DNA of 64,000 bases from Chlamydomonas reinhardtii. Lineage: Eukaryota > Chlorophyta > Chlorophyceae > Chlamydomonadales > Chlamydomonadaceae. The notes under the pieces were generated by a model, which saw only the letters and a list, made by a program, of their open reading frames with translations, made no database searches and was not told where the DNA came from. The translations under genes and the position numbers were made by a program. Location of the stretch: NCBI RefSeq assembly GCF_000002595.2, contig NC_057006.1, positions 721,681 through 785,680 of the forward strand, in the 5' to 3' direction. Below are positions 34,601 through 47,000 of the stretch, piece by piece; within the stretch, counting starts at the first letter, position 1; each line of letters starts with the position of its first letter.

Positions 34601-35986
34601 CAGTGAGGCCGGCAGCCACCAGCGGCACCACCACCAGGGCCAGCACTACCAACATCACCACCGCTTCCCCGACGTGCGCACCCACTCTGAGTGGGAGCTA
34701 GGCAACCATAACTTGCCCATGCCGCCGCCAGACTCGCCAGACCGCTTCCCAAGCATACGCAGCCCAGGTGGCACACTGCGCCGCAGCGGGCCACCGCCGC
34801 AGGGCCCTGCGCATCCTGGAGCGCAGTACCCTGGTGTGACGGAGCCGTTGTCGGGGCCAGGGCCGGACGCCTTCGCGCGGGGTCCGGACGGCAGCTGCCC
34901 GCCTGCCCGGCGAATGGCATGGGGATCGGACGCACAAGGCCCCAGCTGGCCCGATGCTGCCCCTTACTCGGCAGCCTGGGAAGACCCGTCACAATACGGC
35001 GGTCAGCAATGGGAGCGGCAAGGTGTGAACGCTGCCTGGGGCGGTGGCGGCAATGGCGGCGCAGCCCCCGGTGGCATGTATGGCGGCGCCGGCGGCGGCG
35101 TGGGCCCGTACCGGTGGGGCGAGCCAGCAGGCAGCAGCTGGTTTGGGGGCGGGGGCGGGGGCGTTATGGGCGGTGGAGGTGGCGGTGGCGCTTACGGCCC
35201 ACGCATCAGCCCACGTGCGGAGGCTCTTCGGGTAAGCGTGCCGGGGGTGAGCCTGGTCATGCCCTGTGCGTGCACGCCAAGCCCCAGAGCTTCTAGCGCC
35301 CCAGTGCATCCGCGCGTTTGTACTTACTCTCACTCACGGCCATGCCGCGCCCACCAACCTTCCACGCAGACGGTGCGGCCCGAAGTGGTCAAGTGGTCCA
35401 AGACATGGGTGGGCGACTTTGGCCACCTTGAAGAGCCGCGGTGAGGCGGAAGAGGTGAGGGGCCGGGCTGCACAGGGGGACATACCGTAGAGATTACAGA
35501 TGCCCGCGTGCGGTTGCGCACTCATGCAGGTGCTGCGCTGGCCGGGTGACTGTATTGACAACACATTGCCGTGATGCCTTGGGTGCCAGCAGGTTTCCGC
35601 CTGGGCGGCTACCATCTGCCTTTGACAAGCCGCCTTCCCGGCCCGAGCCGTCACAGCGGACCATGAGCGGCAGCAGCCACCGCACTGCCCCGGCAGCCGA
35701 GCAAGTCGCGGCAGCTGGCAGCGCTGCGGCAGAGGCAGCCGCGGCGGCTGCGCCCGTTTTGCCGTCGGGGGGCTGGATGGACCGCGTCATGGCGCAGGTC
35801 TCAAAGCTGCGCAGCGACCGTGAAGAGGCGGAGGTGGCCATTGCAATGGAAGCGGCATCAGCTTGGCGGCAGGGGGGTGGCGAGGCGGCTGGTGAGGAAC
35901 TGGCATCGGGACCGCGCGGGGAGTTGAAGCGTGACCAGAGTTGTCGGCAGTTGCCAAGAAGTCGTGCAGTGGAGCTGGGCGGCTAG
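31659..35986 (+). CDS. uncharacterised 988-aa low-complexity protein with conserved ends
   Basis: Ten exons (31659-31955, 32045-32102, 32393-32515, 32667-33025, 33186-33283, 33433-33829, 33959-34129, 34233-35231, 35370-35440, 35593-35986) close exactly to 989 codons. I do not recognise it. Residues 1-99 are a compact, non-repetitive domain, helical in character with many charged residues, and are the best part for a remote-homology search. Next comes a charged linker with a QQLRRQAAETKVALRQAERF helix. A Pro/Tyr/Gly-rich segment with two YPNQAY repeats follows, then an Ala/Arg helix (about 510-540). The 333-residue eighth exon is rich in Gln, His, Pro and Gly. The C-terminus has a charged helix around WMDRVMAQVSKLRSDREEAE. 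No signal peptide or membrane segment is seen. A cytoskeletal or ciliary scaffold is one guess, without proof. Confidence 0.78.
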
Positions 35987-36480
35987 ATTGGCTGTTGTAT
36001 AGAGACGGCGTTCTGTATTTGATGCGTGGTCGAACATGAGTAAGCCATGATGGGCCCAGTTGGTGCTGAGGACTGGGGGGGGGGGGGTTAGGAAACAAAG
36101 TGCCAGACCCCATGCCCCGAAATCCCCCGGGACCCCCCTTGAGGGGACGACCGACCCCCCCACGGACAAAACCTTGTTGTTTAGGGTTAAAACCCCTCCA
36201 TTTAATACCAAAGTGGTGCCAATCGACTCCTCTTGACGAGCACTATCACGCTGTGCCATCAGCGGTCCTGTTCTGAGACTTCGGTCACACGCGGGATCCT
36301 ATCCGTTGAAATCCTCTCGACCCAGCCCACACCGCGCTCAACTCTCTGCCATGTGACGGTTGGACAGTGTGCATCGGCAGCCTTGTGAGACGTAAATTCA
36401 TGCGCACCAGCGCTAGAGAGCCCAGCCGTGGCAGTGCGCATGCGTCGAATGTGGGGACATGTGCCGATACGGTATGTCCA
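35987..36480. other. 3' flank of the 988-aa gene and start of the repeat region
   Basis: A run of 14 G near 36076 is followed by DNA with stretched homopolymers. It resembles, in broken form, the repeat units further right (CCGAAATCC...GGACCCCC...GACGACCGACCCCCC). Part of this may be poor base calling after the G run. Confidence 0.5.
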
Positions 36481-36482
36481 CG

Positions 36483-37351
36483 CCCGGACGCGCAACTTAG
36501 CCTTTCCACGCTTTGTTTGTGCTTATTACGGCATCACATGCACATACGAGCCTCATACTGCTGCGTTTGGCCTCTGGTTCTGCTTGTGGGGCGGTTCCCG
36601 AAATCCGCCAGGATGGGCTCCCGAAACCCGGCGGACCCCCAGGGACGACGACCGACCCCCCAACTTTGGCGGCCAAGAACTTCCTCACCAGACACCCCCT
36701 TAAAGAACTAAAAGCACGTGCATAATGCTCTCCTAAAGCTCTGTAATAATTGATCATGGGGTAAGAACCTGAGCTTTCTACCCCCCCCTGGGAGCGCTTC
36801 CCGAAATCCGTTAGGATGGGCCCCCGAAACCCGGCGGACCCCCAAGGACGACGACCGACCCCCCCTTGAGCGGCCCAGAACTTCCTCAGACCAACTCTAA
36901 CAGAATTAAAGGGACACGCGTAAGGCTCTCCTAAAAGCTCTATGATTTTGAGCACGGGGTAAGAACGTTGAGGATATGATTACAGACACAGCGGCCTTTT
37001 CATCTTCTCCTGGTCTCGGGGGGGGGGGGGGGGGGGGGGTTTTAAAAGGGCCCCCCCCGTTGTCCAAAACCCGCGCCCCCCCCCCGGGGAGGGGCCACTG
37101 TCCAATGAAGGAACCCCTTTCCCCTAAAAGCCCTAAGCCCTGGGGTTTTAAAAAACAAAAAGGGTTAAAGGCTTTCCCGTTATGGGCCCTTTAATACGGG
37201 ACTACCAATGCCCGTCAAAAGGGGGAAAAATCACCCTCGTCGCTACCTGGAAATTTTATTGGGGGGGAATATACTCTGCCAACGTTATTAGGGGCACCGG
37301 GTCACTTTCCCAAGTCAATGTCCCATCCCTAAAAAAAAAAAAACTCCAAAA
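36483..37351. repeat. left copy of an 869-bp duplication flanking the N gap (probable assembly artefact)
   Basis: 36483 onward is identical to 37452 onward at a fixed offset of 969. After a G run of about 20 (37020-37039) this copy turns into a homopolymer-smeared version of the right copy. Inside are two tandem units of about 199 bp (near 36600 and 36799), each with the CCGAAATCC, CGGACCCCC and GACGACCGACCCCCC blocks. Confidence 0.85.
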
Positions 37352-37451
37352 NNNNNNNNNNNNNNNNNNNNNNNNNNNNNNNNNNNNNNNNNNNNNNNNN
37401 NNNNNNNNNNNNNNNNNNNNNNNNNNNNNNNNNNNNNNNNNNNNNNNNNNN
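37352..37451. other. assembly gap of 100 N
   Basis: One hundred undetermined bases, a conventional placeholder for a gap of unknown size. Confidence 0.99.
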
Positions 37452-38320
37452 CCCGGACGCGCAACTTAGCCTTTCCACGCTTTGTTTGTGCTTATTACGG
37501 CATCACATGCACATACGAGCCTCATACTGCTGCGTTTGGCCTCTGGTTCTGCTTGTGGGGCGGTTCCCGAAATCCGCCAGGATGGGCTCCCGAAACCCGG
37601 CGGACCCCCAGGGACGACGACCGACCCCCCAACTTTGGCGGCCAAGAACTTCCTCACCAGACACCCCCTTAAAGAACTAAAAGCACGTGCATAATGCTCT
37701 CCTAAAGCTCTGTAATAATTGATCATGGGGTAAGAACCTGAGCTTTCTACCCCCCCCTGGGAGCGCTTCCCGAAATCCGTTAGGATGGGCCCCCGAAACC
37801 CGGCGGACCCCCAAGGACGACGACCGACCCCCCCTTGAGCGGCCCAGAACTTCCTCAGACCAACTCTAACAGAATTAAAGGGACACGCGTAAGGCTCTCC
37901 TAAAAGCTCTATGATTTTGAGCACGGGGTAAGAACGTTGAGGATATGATTACAGACACAGCGGCCTTTTCATCTTCTCCTGGTCTCGGGGGGGGGGGGGG
38001 GGGGGGGGTCTCAACAGGCCACCCCACGTCGTCCAGACGCCGCGCCCCACCCGCGCGGAGTGGCCACTGTCCAGTGACGGACCGCCTTCGCCCTACACGC
38101 CCTACGCCCTGTGCTTTACAGATACAAAGAGGCTTAATGTCTTTCCAGTTATGTGCCGTTCAGTACGGGACTACCAGTGCCAGTCAAGAGGGTGAATCAT
38201 CACCCTCGTCGCTACCTGCAACTTTTATTGCGGCGTACTATACTCTGCCAACGTTATCAGGGGCACGGGGTCACTTGCGCAGGTCAGTGTCGCATCCCTA
38301 AAAGATAATAAGCTCCAGAA
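37452..38320. repeat. right, good-quality copy of the 869-bp duplication
   Basis: It begins directly after the gap with the same sequence as 36483. Downstream of its G run it reads as normal complex sequence where the left copy is degraded. It also carries the two tandem 199-bp units. A segment near 37967-38080 is related to one at about 41223-41377. Confidence 0.85.
38116..38120 (-). terminator. TGTAA poly(A) signal, NDUFS4
   Basis: TTACA on the plus strand is TGTAA for the minus-strand NDUFS4 gene, 443 bp past its stop. Confidence 0.4.
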
Positions 38321-38562
38321 CGCTCACTTGGCCACGCATGCTCGTGTGCCAGCCCTCACTGCATACCGCACGCATCGGTGACCCATGTGCAGGCCTTACG
38401 ATGATCACAATCACCGTCATACACAACCACCATCATGCATCGGGCAAGCAGCCGCTCCCGTTGCAACGACATGCCCAAACGCGTGAGAGGCCTTTGCCGC
38501 ATGCACTGCTCCTCTTCACCGCGCCGCGGAGCCGCGCCGCGTCCTCAGCAGCGCTCACGCCA

Positions 38563-40388
38563 TCACTTGGCCGCGGCGCGGTTGGACGGCAGCGTGGACA
38601 GGTCGGGAACACCGGCGCGCTTCGTCCTGTCATCGGGGTGCGTGGGCCCGTGTACGTGTGTTAGATCATCGCCAGGAGAGAGAGGGAGAGACAGAGCGCA
38701 CAACTGGATTAACAACCTGCATGCTCATGTGTGCGAGTTAGCAATGGTGAGCGAGCGGGAATACTCGTTCTCAGTCACAGAACCCCAGAACACCACGCAG
38801 GCATGCTAATAAGTCCCTCGTCACCCAGCCGCAAGAAGCTGGGGGCAGACTGTCTGTCATCCCCCACATGTTGCGCCGCAACGCGCCTATATGTGTTCAC
38901 CGACAAGGCCCCAGGGCCAAACATGACAACGGTAGCGCCCGCACATACGGTAGCCGGTGAACTAGTGAAACAAGCACGGAAATGCACTGACTACCCTTCC
39001 TCGTGTGGGCGTCATGGCCAACGGCCCAGCGGTCAATCATTCCTTCAAGCTCTAAAATTCCGTACTTGGCGAACGGAGTGCGCCCTTAATGCCGGCCGCG
39101 CTCTGCCATTGATGCGGTATACAGTGTTGCCCTGTAGTTGATTCTGTCAGTCGGCCACACGCGCCGACCAGTGCGCTCCCGCCCAGCCAACCCCGCCCTT
39201 ACCCCCCGCCTCGCCCACGGCCCCCTGAGCTCATAGCAGCTCCAGGCTCACCCAAAGTTGTCGCCGTACTGCATGTACCGCTTGGTGCGCTGCGTGCGGC
39301 GCTTGTTGGGCTCCGTCACCTCATACTCCCAGCCCAGCTTCTCACAGAAGCGCATCGCCTCCTCCTTAGTCTATAGGCAGGAAGGGCAGGGGTTGGACGT
39401 GGATTGCCATCTGGACCTCAACCATAGCGGCGTAGCTTCGTCACTCCCATGAGATGTCGGGAGACGTCGCTTCAACTTCGAGTGCCGCTGTCATACTGGC
39501 CACCGTCGCTGGCCGTGCTCCCAACCCCTCATCGCCTGTGCCTGTTACGCGTCGCAACTACGGTACTTCTTTGGCCACAGGCATGTTGCCTACTCTCCAC
39601 GCACAGCTGCTGTCACGTCTACGCAGCTGGCAGCTACCTTCGGAGTACCCGCGCCCCCTAAAGACCACCCCAACGACCCCCGGGCGACTCACGTAGAACA
39701 CGAGGGCGGAGCGGCCCACATTCTCCAGAGGGTCCGCCGAGCTGGTCCAGCCCATCAGGGGATTCTGCCACCTGATACGACAGTAAAAAGGTCGGGTAGA
39801 GAAGCGAGGAACACCATCATCGCCGAGCAGTGGCCCCTTGTTGCTGCCAGCGTAGTCAGCAGGTTGCATGCTATAGGCATCATACGCAGAGGTGCAACAA
39901 GCATTTGTTGCAGACGCTTGCGCAGAAAACTGCCGCGCATGCCTGCCCAAAAGGAGCACGAAAGCACACATACTCACTTAGCAGTCGGCTCAAATTCAAT
40001 CTTCCACGCGGGGGTGGTAGTCGCAAAATCCACTGTGCGAGCTAGCCCCGACTGCGACGCAGTGCGCGCAGGCGCATAAATGCGGGCCTGCGCATGTTTG
40101 GACAACATGTTTAGTTTTGAGAGCTCATAAATGCTGTCCAGTTGGAGCCAGTCGGGGAAACGTGCGAAGACAGAATGCAGCACCCCTTCCGCGCACCTTG
40201 CGCGTGAAGGTGTCCAGTGGAACGCCAGCGGTGAAGCCACCCTCCTTTGGCCCCATAGCGCTCTCCGCAGCTCCCGTGATTTCGGCTGCCTTCTTCATGG
40301 CGATGCTATAATCGGCAGAGGCCGTGGCAAACTCGCGGACTCCCAAAGGGAGCCGCGGGAGAAGAGCGGACAGTATGGAGCGCTGCAT
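38563..40388 (-). CDS. NDUFS4: mitochondrial complex I 18-kDa subunit NDUFS4
   Basis: Five exons (40388-40197, 40087-39978, 39771-39693, 39370-39252, 38626-38563) encode 187 aa with exact phases. The protein is an accessory subunit of NADH:ubiquinone oxidoreductase on the matrix arm, near the NADH-oxidising module. Residues 1-25 are Arg/Leu/Ala-rich and fit a mitochondrial presequence. The conserved core runs [38 protein letters not shown], then [20 protein letters not shown] and YGDNFG. It aligns with animal and plant NDUFS4 (R.F.PAR...Q.G, WENPLMGWASTADPLSN, FAEKNGW.Y). The short last exon, 625 bp away, adds [20 protein letters not shown] and is required because the fourth exon ends at a GTGAGC donor in mid-motif. 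Confidence 0.94.
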
Positions 40389-43300
40389 TTGTAACTAGTT
40401 GACTCTTGAGTGCAGGCGAGCCCCTAAAGACCTTCGGCTTCGCTGAGCGCTGACACGCAGCCTCCATCCTGCTCCATCCCATGCATCCGCGCCCGCGGGG
40501 CGCGGGCCCTCCGCGCCCACGATGCCAAGGACACCGGCAGAATTCCCATACGCTACGTCGTCTTATTACTTCAGTTGTCTTTGCCCAACCGTCAACGCCT
40601 TCATCCATTCTAACAGTTTTACGTGGCTGACCGCCGCGTGTGGGGCCTGAGGATGCTACACCTCACCACTCGGCGGCGTCTTGCATTTGCATTCACACTA
40701 GCTTACATTCCTCTACACCTAGCGCCACAGAGGGTGTGCTGCAGGGCAGGGGTGCTGCCCCAGGTGCCGCTGCGGACTGAGATGCCGCAAATGATGGCAA
40801 GGCTGCGGCTTGGATGGACACAGTTTCTGCCTTCTGCAGGCATCGCCTGGTCCTCCCTGTGGCCTAGAACCCTAGACGTTTCCGCGGCCAAGCCTGCCCC
40901 ATCGCTGCCATGCTTTGCTTGCTTGCCAGACCCTAACCAGGCCTCAGCCTGCGCGCCGACGGCCCGTGGGCGTGGGGTGCTTCCACGGGGGACTCCTGTG
41001 CCAGGTCTTCCACGGCTGCAAGCAGACACGCTGTTGGCGAGGTGTTGCAGGCGGAATGTGCCACAATGCTTGCAGCGTCCCCACATCCGTTTACACGTAA
41101 TTGAGCCCGAGCCGTGCTTCTTCGCAACTCCCTCTCACTCCATTTGAATAGAAATGGATCAAACGGGCAACTCATTTATGATCCAGCGTGCCATCCAGCG
41201 CTGCATCTCCTCGTACATGTCCGCGGCCTTTCCATCTGCTCCCGGTCTCGGAGTTAACCATTGTCCGCAGGCCACCCCGCTTTCTGGTCATGATGGGACC
41301 TTCTCGTCGGGCTCGGGCACATGCCCCCCCTCATCCAGGCGCCGCGCCCCATCCGCACGGAACGGCCACCGTCCATGCGCAAATGTAAACCTAATTAACC
41401 CACCTGCCGGCCTCTACACACGTGTTGCACCGCACACAACCACGACGTTCAGGCAATCCAAGGAACACAACACGAGTGTTTTGGCCCAATTCCTTGGCCC
41501 AGCTTCACGCGCCCGCTCCTTTCCCACCGTCTGCCAAGGCGTTCAACGGACAAAACTACTCGCAAGTGATTGAGGAGCCTGCATACCCCAGGCATATCCT
41601 TACCATGCATGCAGACGGCACGTCCGGGAAGCAAACGTATCCCGGGGCTGCGGAACAAAAGGATTGCCCGATCCAATCGACCAGCTGCCACCGCCTGCAC
41701 TGTAGGGCCTGAACTCTCTCAGCAAACCCGAGCATCCCCACTCCCGCACGCACGTACAGTGTCACCACACGCGAGCAACCCTGCGCCAATGGGGCGCCTC
41801 GTGCTCGCATGCGTGCATGCGGAAGTGTTGGGTAGGTGCCCGGCCGGCCGGCTGGCAAAGCCGTGGTTATGGTTGCCGCATCGCCGCCATGTGCATAGTG
41901 TAAATCCAAACTCCGCACACTCCCGCTCAGAATGTCTACTCCATTCAGTCAGTACAGATAATACCGTATCAGCAAGCTAAATGAGGCAAAGTGTGTCTTC
42001 CACTGTAGTGTCAGCCTGTCAACCGACCATTGTTCCAACCGTTGGGCCACCGCCCTAGCTCTCACAAGGGAGGCTACGCCTCGGAACACGGCAGGCCTGG
42101 GATAGGCGCCAATGCGCGGGTCCACACCAGTCCAGCCAGTAACACCTGCCCACCGCCTTGACGTGCCGCCATGCCCCACACCAATCCGGGCGTGGTGCCC
42201 AATAGCCAGCACTCACACCGCCCAGAGGCACATGTGGGCGAAGAAGTATCAGTACACTTTCTCCCATGTAACACTGGACGTGATAGGTGCAGCCCTTTAA
42301 TCCTGGCCCCTGCCCACCATCACGCCCTCATACAAGTACGGACAATCCACCAGCATCATTTGCGTACGCCCCTGTTCGGCGGCTCAGGAAACTTCCGCCC
42401 GCAGATGCATCCCGCCGCCATGTGCGTGCGGGATCCTGCACCAGCAGCCTCAGCTTCCGACCGGGTACGCGACATTGATTGAATCCATTCCGTCTGTCTT
42501 GCCCACATCCTACCTCAGGCCAACTGCTAATAGTCTGTACTTAGCCAAGACGCCGGCCTTGGGCCCAGCACCACCTTCCCATCTCCCAAAATACCGTCTT
42601 GTAGCTTGCTCACGCGTGTCCACGTTGCGCAACCCATTTGCAGCAACTCCCGCCTTGAAATAAGTCACAGACAGACCACACCCGGCCATTAAAGGCCAGA
42701 GCTAGGTACCATCTGTGATGATAAAAACACGATAGGGATACTTGGAGCCTTGATAGGACACGAAAGAACACGACTACGCCGCGCACACGCACCAAACTCG
42801 CGCACAATCAGCTTCTGCAGACAGCTTGCGCCGCTGCCTCGCCTCGAGTCCTCCGCAATGCTCGACCTTGGAGCTGCGGCCCAACTCCAATCATTAAAGG
42901 CATGCGCGATAGGGAGACTGCACAAAAACACACACACGCAACGAACTGCATGCTACTACCGCAGGTGCATGTTTGCGCGCTTGGCGCAGCTCACAGGACA
43001 CACATTGTGTAAGCATACCGGGACACCGGACGTGCATGCCACCGGCCGCACCACGAACACACCACACCCCCAGTATCCAGGGGCCGTACTGTTCGGCCCG
43101 ACACATACACCCAGGACTATACCAGAGCGCGTAGAATGCTCAGCATGGCCTACACACACGCACTCGCGCATGGGGCACGTCACCCTGCTGCCACTTCAAC
43201 GGATTGAGACACCGTGCACCCTACCCTACCGCACACAGCGCATGCCGGCATGCTTCCTGGCGCACCACAATCCAACCATCGCCTTTGCGTGTGATGGCAC

Positions 43301-44015
43301 CTACCACAGCTTCTGTATTGTTTTGTGCCAATAGTCCAATAATCTCTCCGATCGGCATCGGCGCAACAATCAGCACGCACCGACGCCCGTCCAGCAGTTA
43401 GCACCACCGGCCGGGAGACCAACCAAACACGCCATCATCGCTACAGCACTGCATCACCATCATCACTTCTTTAGTGTGCCACGACAAAACTAGCAGCCTC
43501 CTGACATACAAACAAACCAGAGGCATGACCGAGACATGACGAATACCCCGAAACAGCAGTCGTCATCCCCACCAAGCGGATGTATAGTTGATCTTCCTTT
43601 CCGAACAACGAGCCCGACATTAAACAGCAGATTAGACTTGCCCACACACCTCGGTGGACAGCGGTGCTGCGCGTGTAGAATATCTTCAGCAGCTGCAGCA
43701 AACGAAGCCAACGGCTGCAGTAACTAGCGCACGCCGCCAGAGGCAGTGTGAGAAACCAAAAACCGTGGCTGCGAACAAAACCCCAGGTCTCAGGCAATGC
43801 AGTTGCTGTCGTTACGCCGCCGTGCCTAGCGCTGCAGTGCGCCGCAATGCCGGCGCAGCGCTGCAGCCCACCTGCACGGCACTCCATGCGCCCTTTCCTC
43901 TCGGCCCCAGACACCAGCCGGCAGTCACGCCCGTAACAAGGCTCGCGAGAGGCCGATCCGCCAGCCGCCCGCACCTCCAGTACCGGGCGCATGTATGCTC
44001 GTACATATGTACGAG
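40389..44015. other. 3.6-kb stretch without a recognised gene
   Basis: It contains the NDUFS4 promoter at its left end and the 3' UTR of the CCCH gene at its right end. In between I found no exon chain with matching phases on either strand. It holds a repeat fragment near 41223-41377 related to the duplicated region at 38 kb. The composition is closer to neutral than in the flanking genes, as expected for decayed repeats. Confidence 0.5.
41223..41377. repeat. dispersed repeat fragment related to 37967-38080
   Basis: Shared blocks occur in the same order and orientation: GCGGCCTTTYCATCTKCTCC, GGTCTCGG, CAGGCCACCCC, CCAGGCGCCGCGCCCCA-like, and CGGCCAC-GTCCA. Divergence between them suggests an old dispersed element. 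Confidence 0.65.
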
Positions 44016-47000
44016 TTACACCTCGGTCTGGGCGCCCAGGTATTGCTGCTGGTCGTACATGTGTACGGCGTGCGGACTGCCGCCGTACACCATGCCCTGG
44101 TGGTGAATCAGCGAGGGGTGCGGCGCCCCCGAGCTCAGGTACTGCACGCTGCCGTGGCCCATGCCGGCCGCGGCCGCCGCCGCCGCCGCAGCTGCCATGC
44201 CCATGCCCCCAATGGCACTGATTGCGCCCAGCCCGCCGAGCTGTGCGCCCGGCTGCGACAGGCCGGCCGGGCCCGACTGCGTGTGCATCTGCGCCTGCTG
44301 GTGCTGCTGTTGCAGCATCTGGCGCGCGTGCTGCACGTGCGGCTGCTGCACATGTTGTTGCTGCTGCAGGTTCAGGGCGGCTAGCTGCGCAGCCAGCAGC
44401 GACGCGTCGGCACCGGGCGCCGAGTTGAGCCCGGCCACCGCGGCCGCCTGCATCTGCGACACCTGCATCGGCGAGTACAGCGAGTTCATGCCGTACGCGG
44501 CGCCCGCCGCCGCCGCCTGCTGCGCCGCAAATGGCATGCCGCCCAAGCCCACCTGGCCGGTTGCGGCAGCCGCGGCAGCTGCAGCAGCGGCCGCAGCCGC
44601 GGCGGCATTTAGCCTCTGGCCGGCGGTGGTGGCGGCGCGGCCGCCCACGCCCGCGGCGAGGATGCCAGCGCCACCCACGCCGACGGGCAGGCCAGCGGCC
44701 ATCTGTCCCTGCATCTGCGCCGCAACCTGTGCCTGCACCTGCGCCTGCTGCTGCACCACCTGCTGCTGCTGCGCCGCCGCAGCGGCGGCCGCCACCGCCA
44801 CCGCCTGCACCTGCGCCTGCTGTTGCTGCACCTGTTGCTGCTGCTGCGTCTGCAGGGCGATCTTCTGCAGGTTGATCATGGGGTTGTCCTTGGGGTTCAG
44901 GCCGTGCCGACGGGCAAAGGCGTTGCTCATGCGCGGGGCGGTAAAGCCCAGCATGGAGGCGGCGGCGTTGGGCTGGGTCAGGTTGGTGGGCTTGCCGCCG
45001 CTGGCCTGGTTGCCGTTGTTGTTGTTGCCGCCCGAGTGGCCACCCTTGCCTGCACGACACGGGAATGGCCACGCGGGAGCTGTGGTACGCCTTCGTGCGT
45101 AACAGGCAAGAGAAAACCAAAACGCAGTGCGGTGCACTGTCGGTGGCACTCAACAGAGACAGGAACGGGCATGCATGCTGGCCGATGATACAGTACAAGT
45201 GTGGCATGCGCTTGGCAGGCAGCATGAGATGCTGCGTTAATAAAAGCTCACACAAAGAGGCAGGTAGCAGCCTGGGGGCTGCGGCGGGCTTACCTCCGTC
45301 CTTTCCGTTGCGCTCGGCCACGGCCGCCGCCGCAGCAGCGAGGGCGCCCGAGGTGCCGTTGCAGCCCTCAGCCATGGAGCCGCCGGACGAGGGCGACTGC
45401 GCGCCGTTGGCACCGCTGCTACTGCTGCTGCTGCCGGTGGTGGTGGTGCCGCCGCCATGCGTGCCCAGCACCATGGCGCTGCTGCTGGCGCTGCTGCCGT
45501 TGGCGCCGCCGCCGCTCATCAACATCATCACCTGCTGCTGCTGCCGGAGTGAAGGACACGTCCGGCACAGCGCGCAGGGCACACGGCGAGGCACAGACAC
45601 ACAGACACAAGGGAGAAACGGGGAGGGTGCACGGCACAGTAAGTCACGTGTCCACAGGCGAGGCGCAGGAAGGAGGGCGCAGAGCCCACATCGCACTTCA
45701 ACCGCCACAGACGGGCTATGCAAGTAACCGCAAACTTGAACTGGAAACGTGTTCGCTTACCCCGCGCGGGGAGATGTTGCCTGGCCCCGACATGGCGCCC
45801 TCGGACGTGTTGCTAGCCGCCACCGGAATGCCCGACAGCGTGTGCGACAGCAGCGCCCGCGCTTCCGCCGCCACCGCTGACGACTCCATCCCCTGGCCCG
45901 ACTGCTGCTTCTGCAGCTGGTGTTGTTGGTGCTGCTGGTGCATGCTCGCCGCCGCGTCAGGCGACACGGCGCCCAAGGCCATCGCCGCCATGGCCGCAGC
46001 AGCCGGAGGCAGTGTTCCGCCACCGACACCGCCGCCGGCGCCACTGTTGACGCCACCGGGGCCGCTGTTGGTGGGGCTGGTGGCGCTGTAGGGGCGCGCG
46101 GCCAGGTCCGCCGACGAGGGCACCCAGGTGTAGGTGGGCGCGCGGAGCTCCGGCAGCGAGTGTGCGAAGAAGCACACGGGGCGGTGGCAGTTGGAGCCGT
46201 CCTTGCACAGCTGCGTGCGGTAGCGGGAGGGGTGCAGCCAGCACTCGAACACGCCGTGGGAGTAGGGGCACACGTCGCCGCGGATGCAGAAGCCCTGCTT
46301 GTAGTCGGGGCAGGCCAGCGCGCAGTACTTGAACTCGCGCGGGTCCCTCCGCCTGGCGTTCTCGGTGGGGTGCGCGAACGGGCACGCGCGCCAGTCGTGT
46401 GCGTGGCGCTTGGAGCAGCGCAGCACCTTCGCGCACGCAAGGACAGAAAACATACGTGAATTTTTCAGCGGATAAGCCCCGGGCTCCGCTGGCCCCCATA
46501 GCTATACCGTCCATGGTTTGCGACCTAGCTCCGGAGCCCCAGCTGCTCCTAACACGCCCTAGCAGCTCTGCAGCGCGCCGCCAGCTGCCACAACCCCTCC
46601 CTGTCCACACACACACACACACACACATTTAGCCCCCGCAGCCCTGACGCCGAATTCGTGAAAAAGTCACCTTGAAGTTGAACATGCGGAACTCGTCCGT
46701 GCTGTACTCCGGCCGCGTCAGGTCCGACGTGTTGTATATGGATCCCTCCGACTCGTCCTACAATGCGCGTGCCGCACAAATGATGTGTATGTGCACGAGT
46801 GAGGAAAGGGGCGGCGGACACGAACGTTGCCGTTGGGATGCCGACATGCCGTTGATGTTAGCCCTGGCAATCGCCTGCCTCCAGACTCCCAAGTGCCCTG
46901 CTATCCGATTGTGCCTGCCATGCCTTGTATGGCGGCTTTCACCATGCATTGAGGAGCTGACCTGCCGCTGATGCCCTCCACACCCTCAGCAACAGCCATT

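Noticed and set aside
41975-42130. tRNA-like A-box (TGGCCCAACGG on the minus strand) suggesting a SINE
   Set aside because: No convincing B-box at the right spacing, no A-rich or repeat tail and no target duplication; only part of the promoter consensus fits.
43471-45723. 750-codon minus-strand frame over the end of the CCCH gene
   Set aside because: It reads through introns in another frame; the spliced model with the zinc fingers uses the correct phase and ends at 44016.
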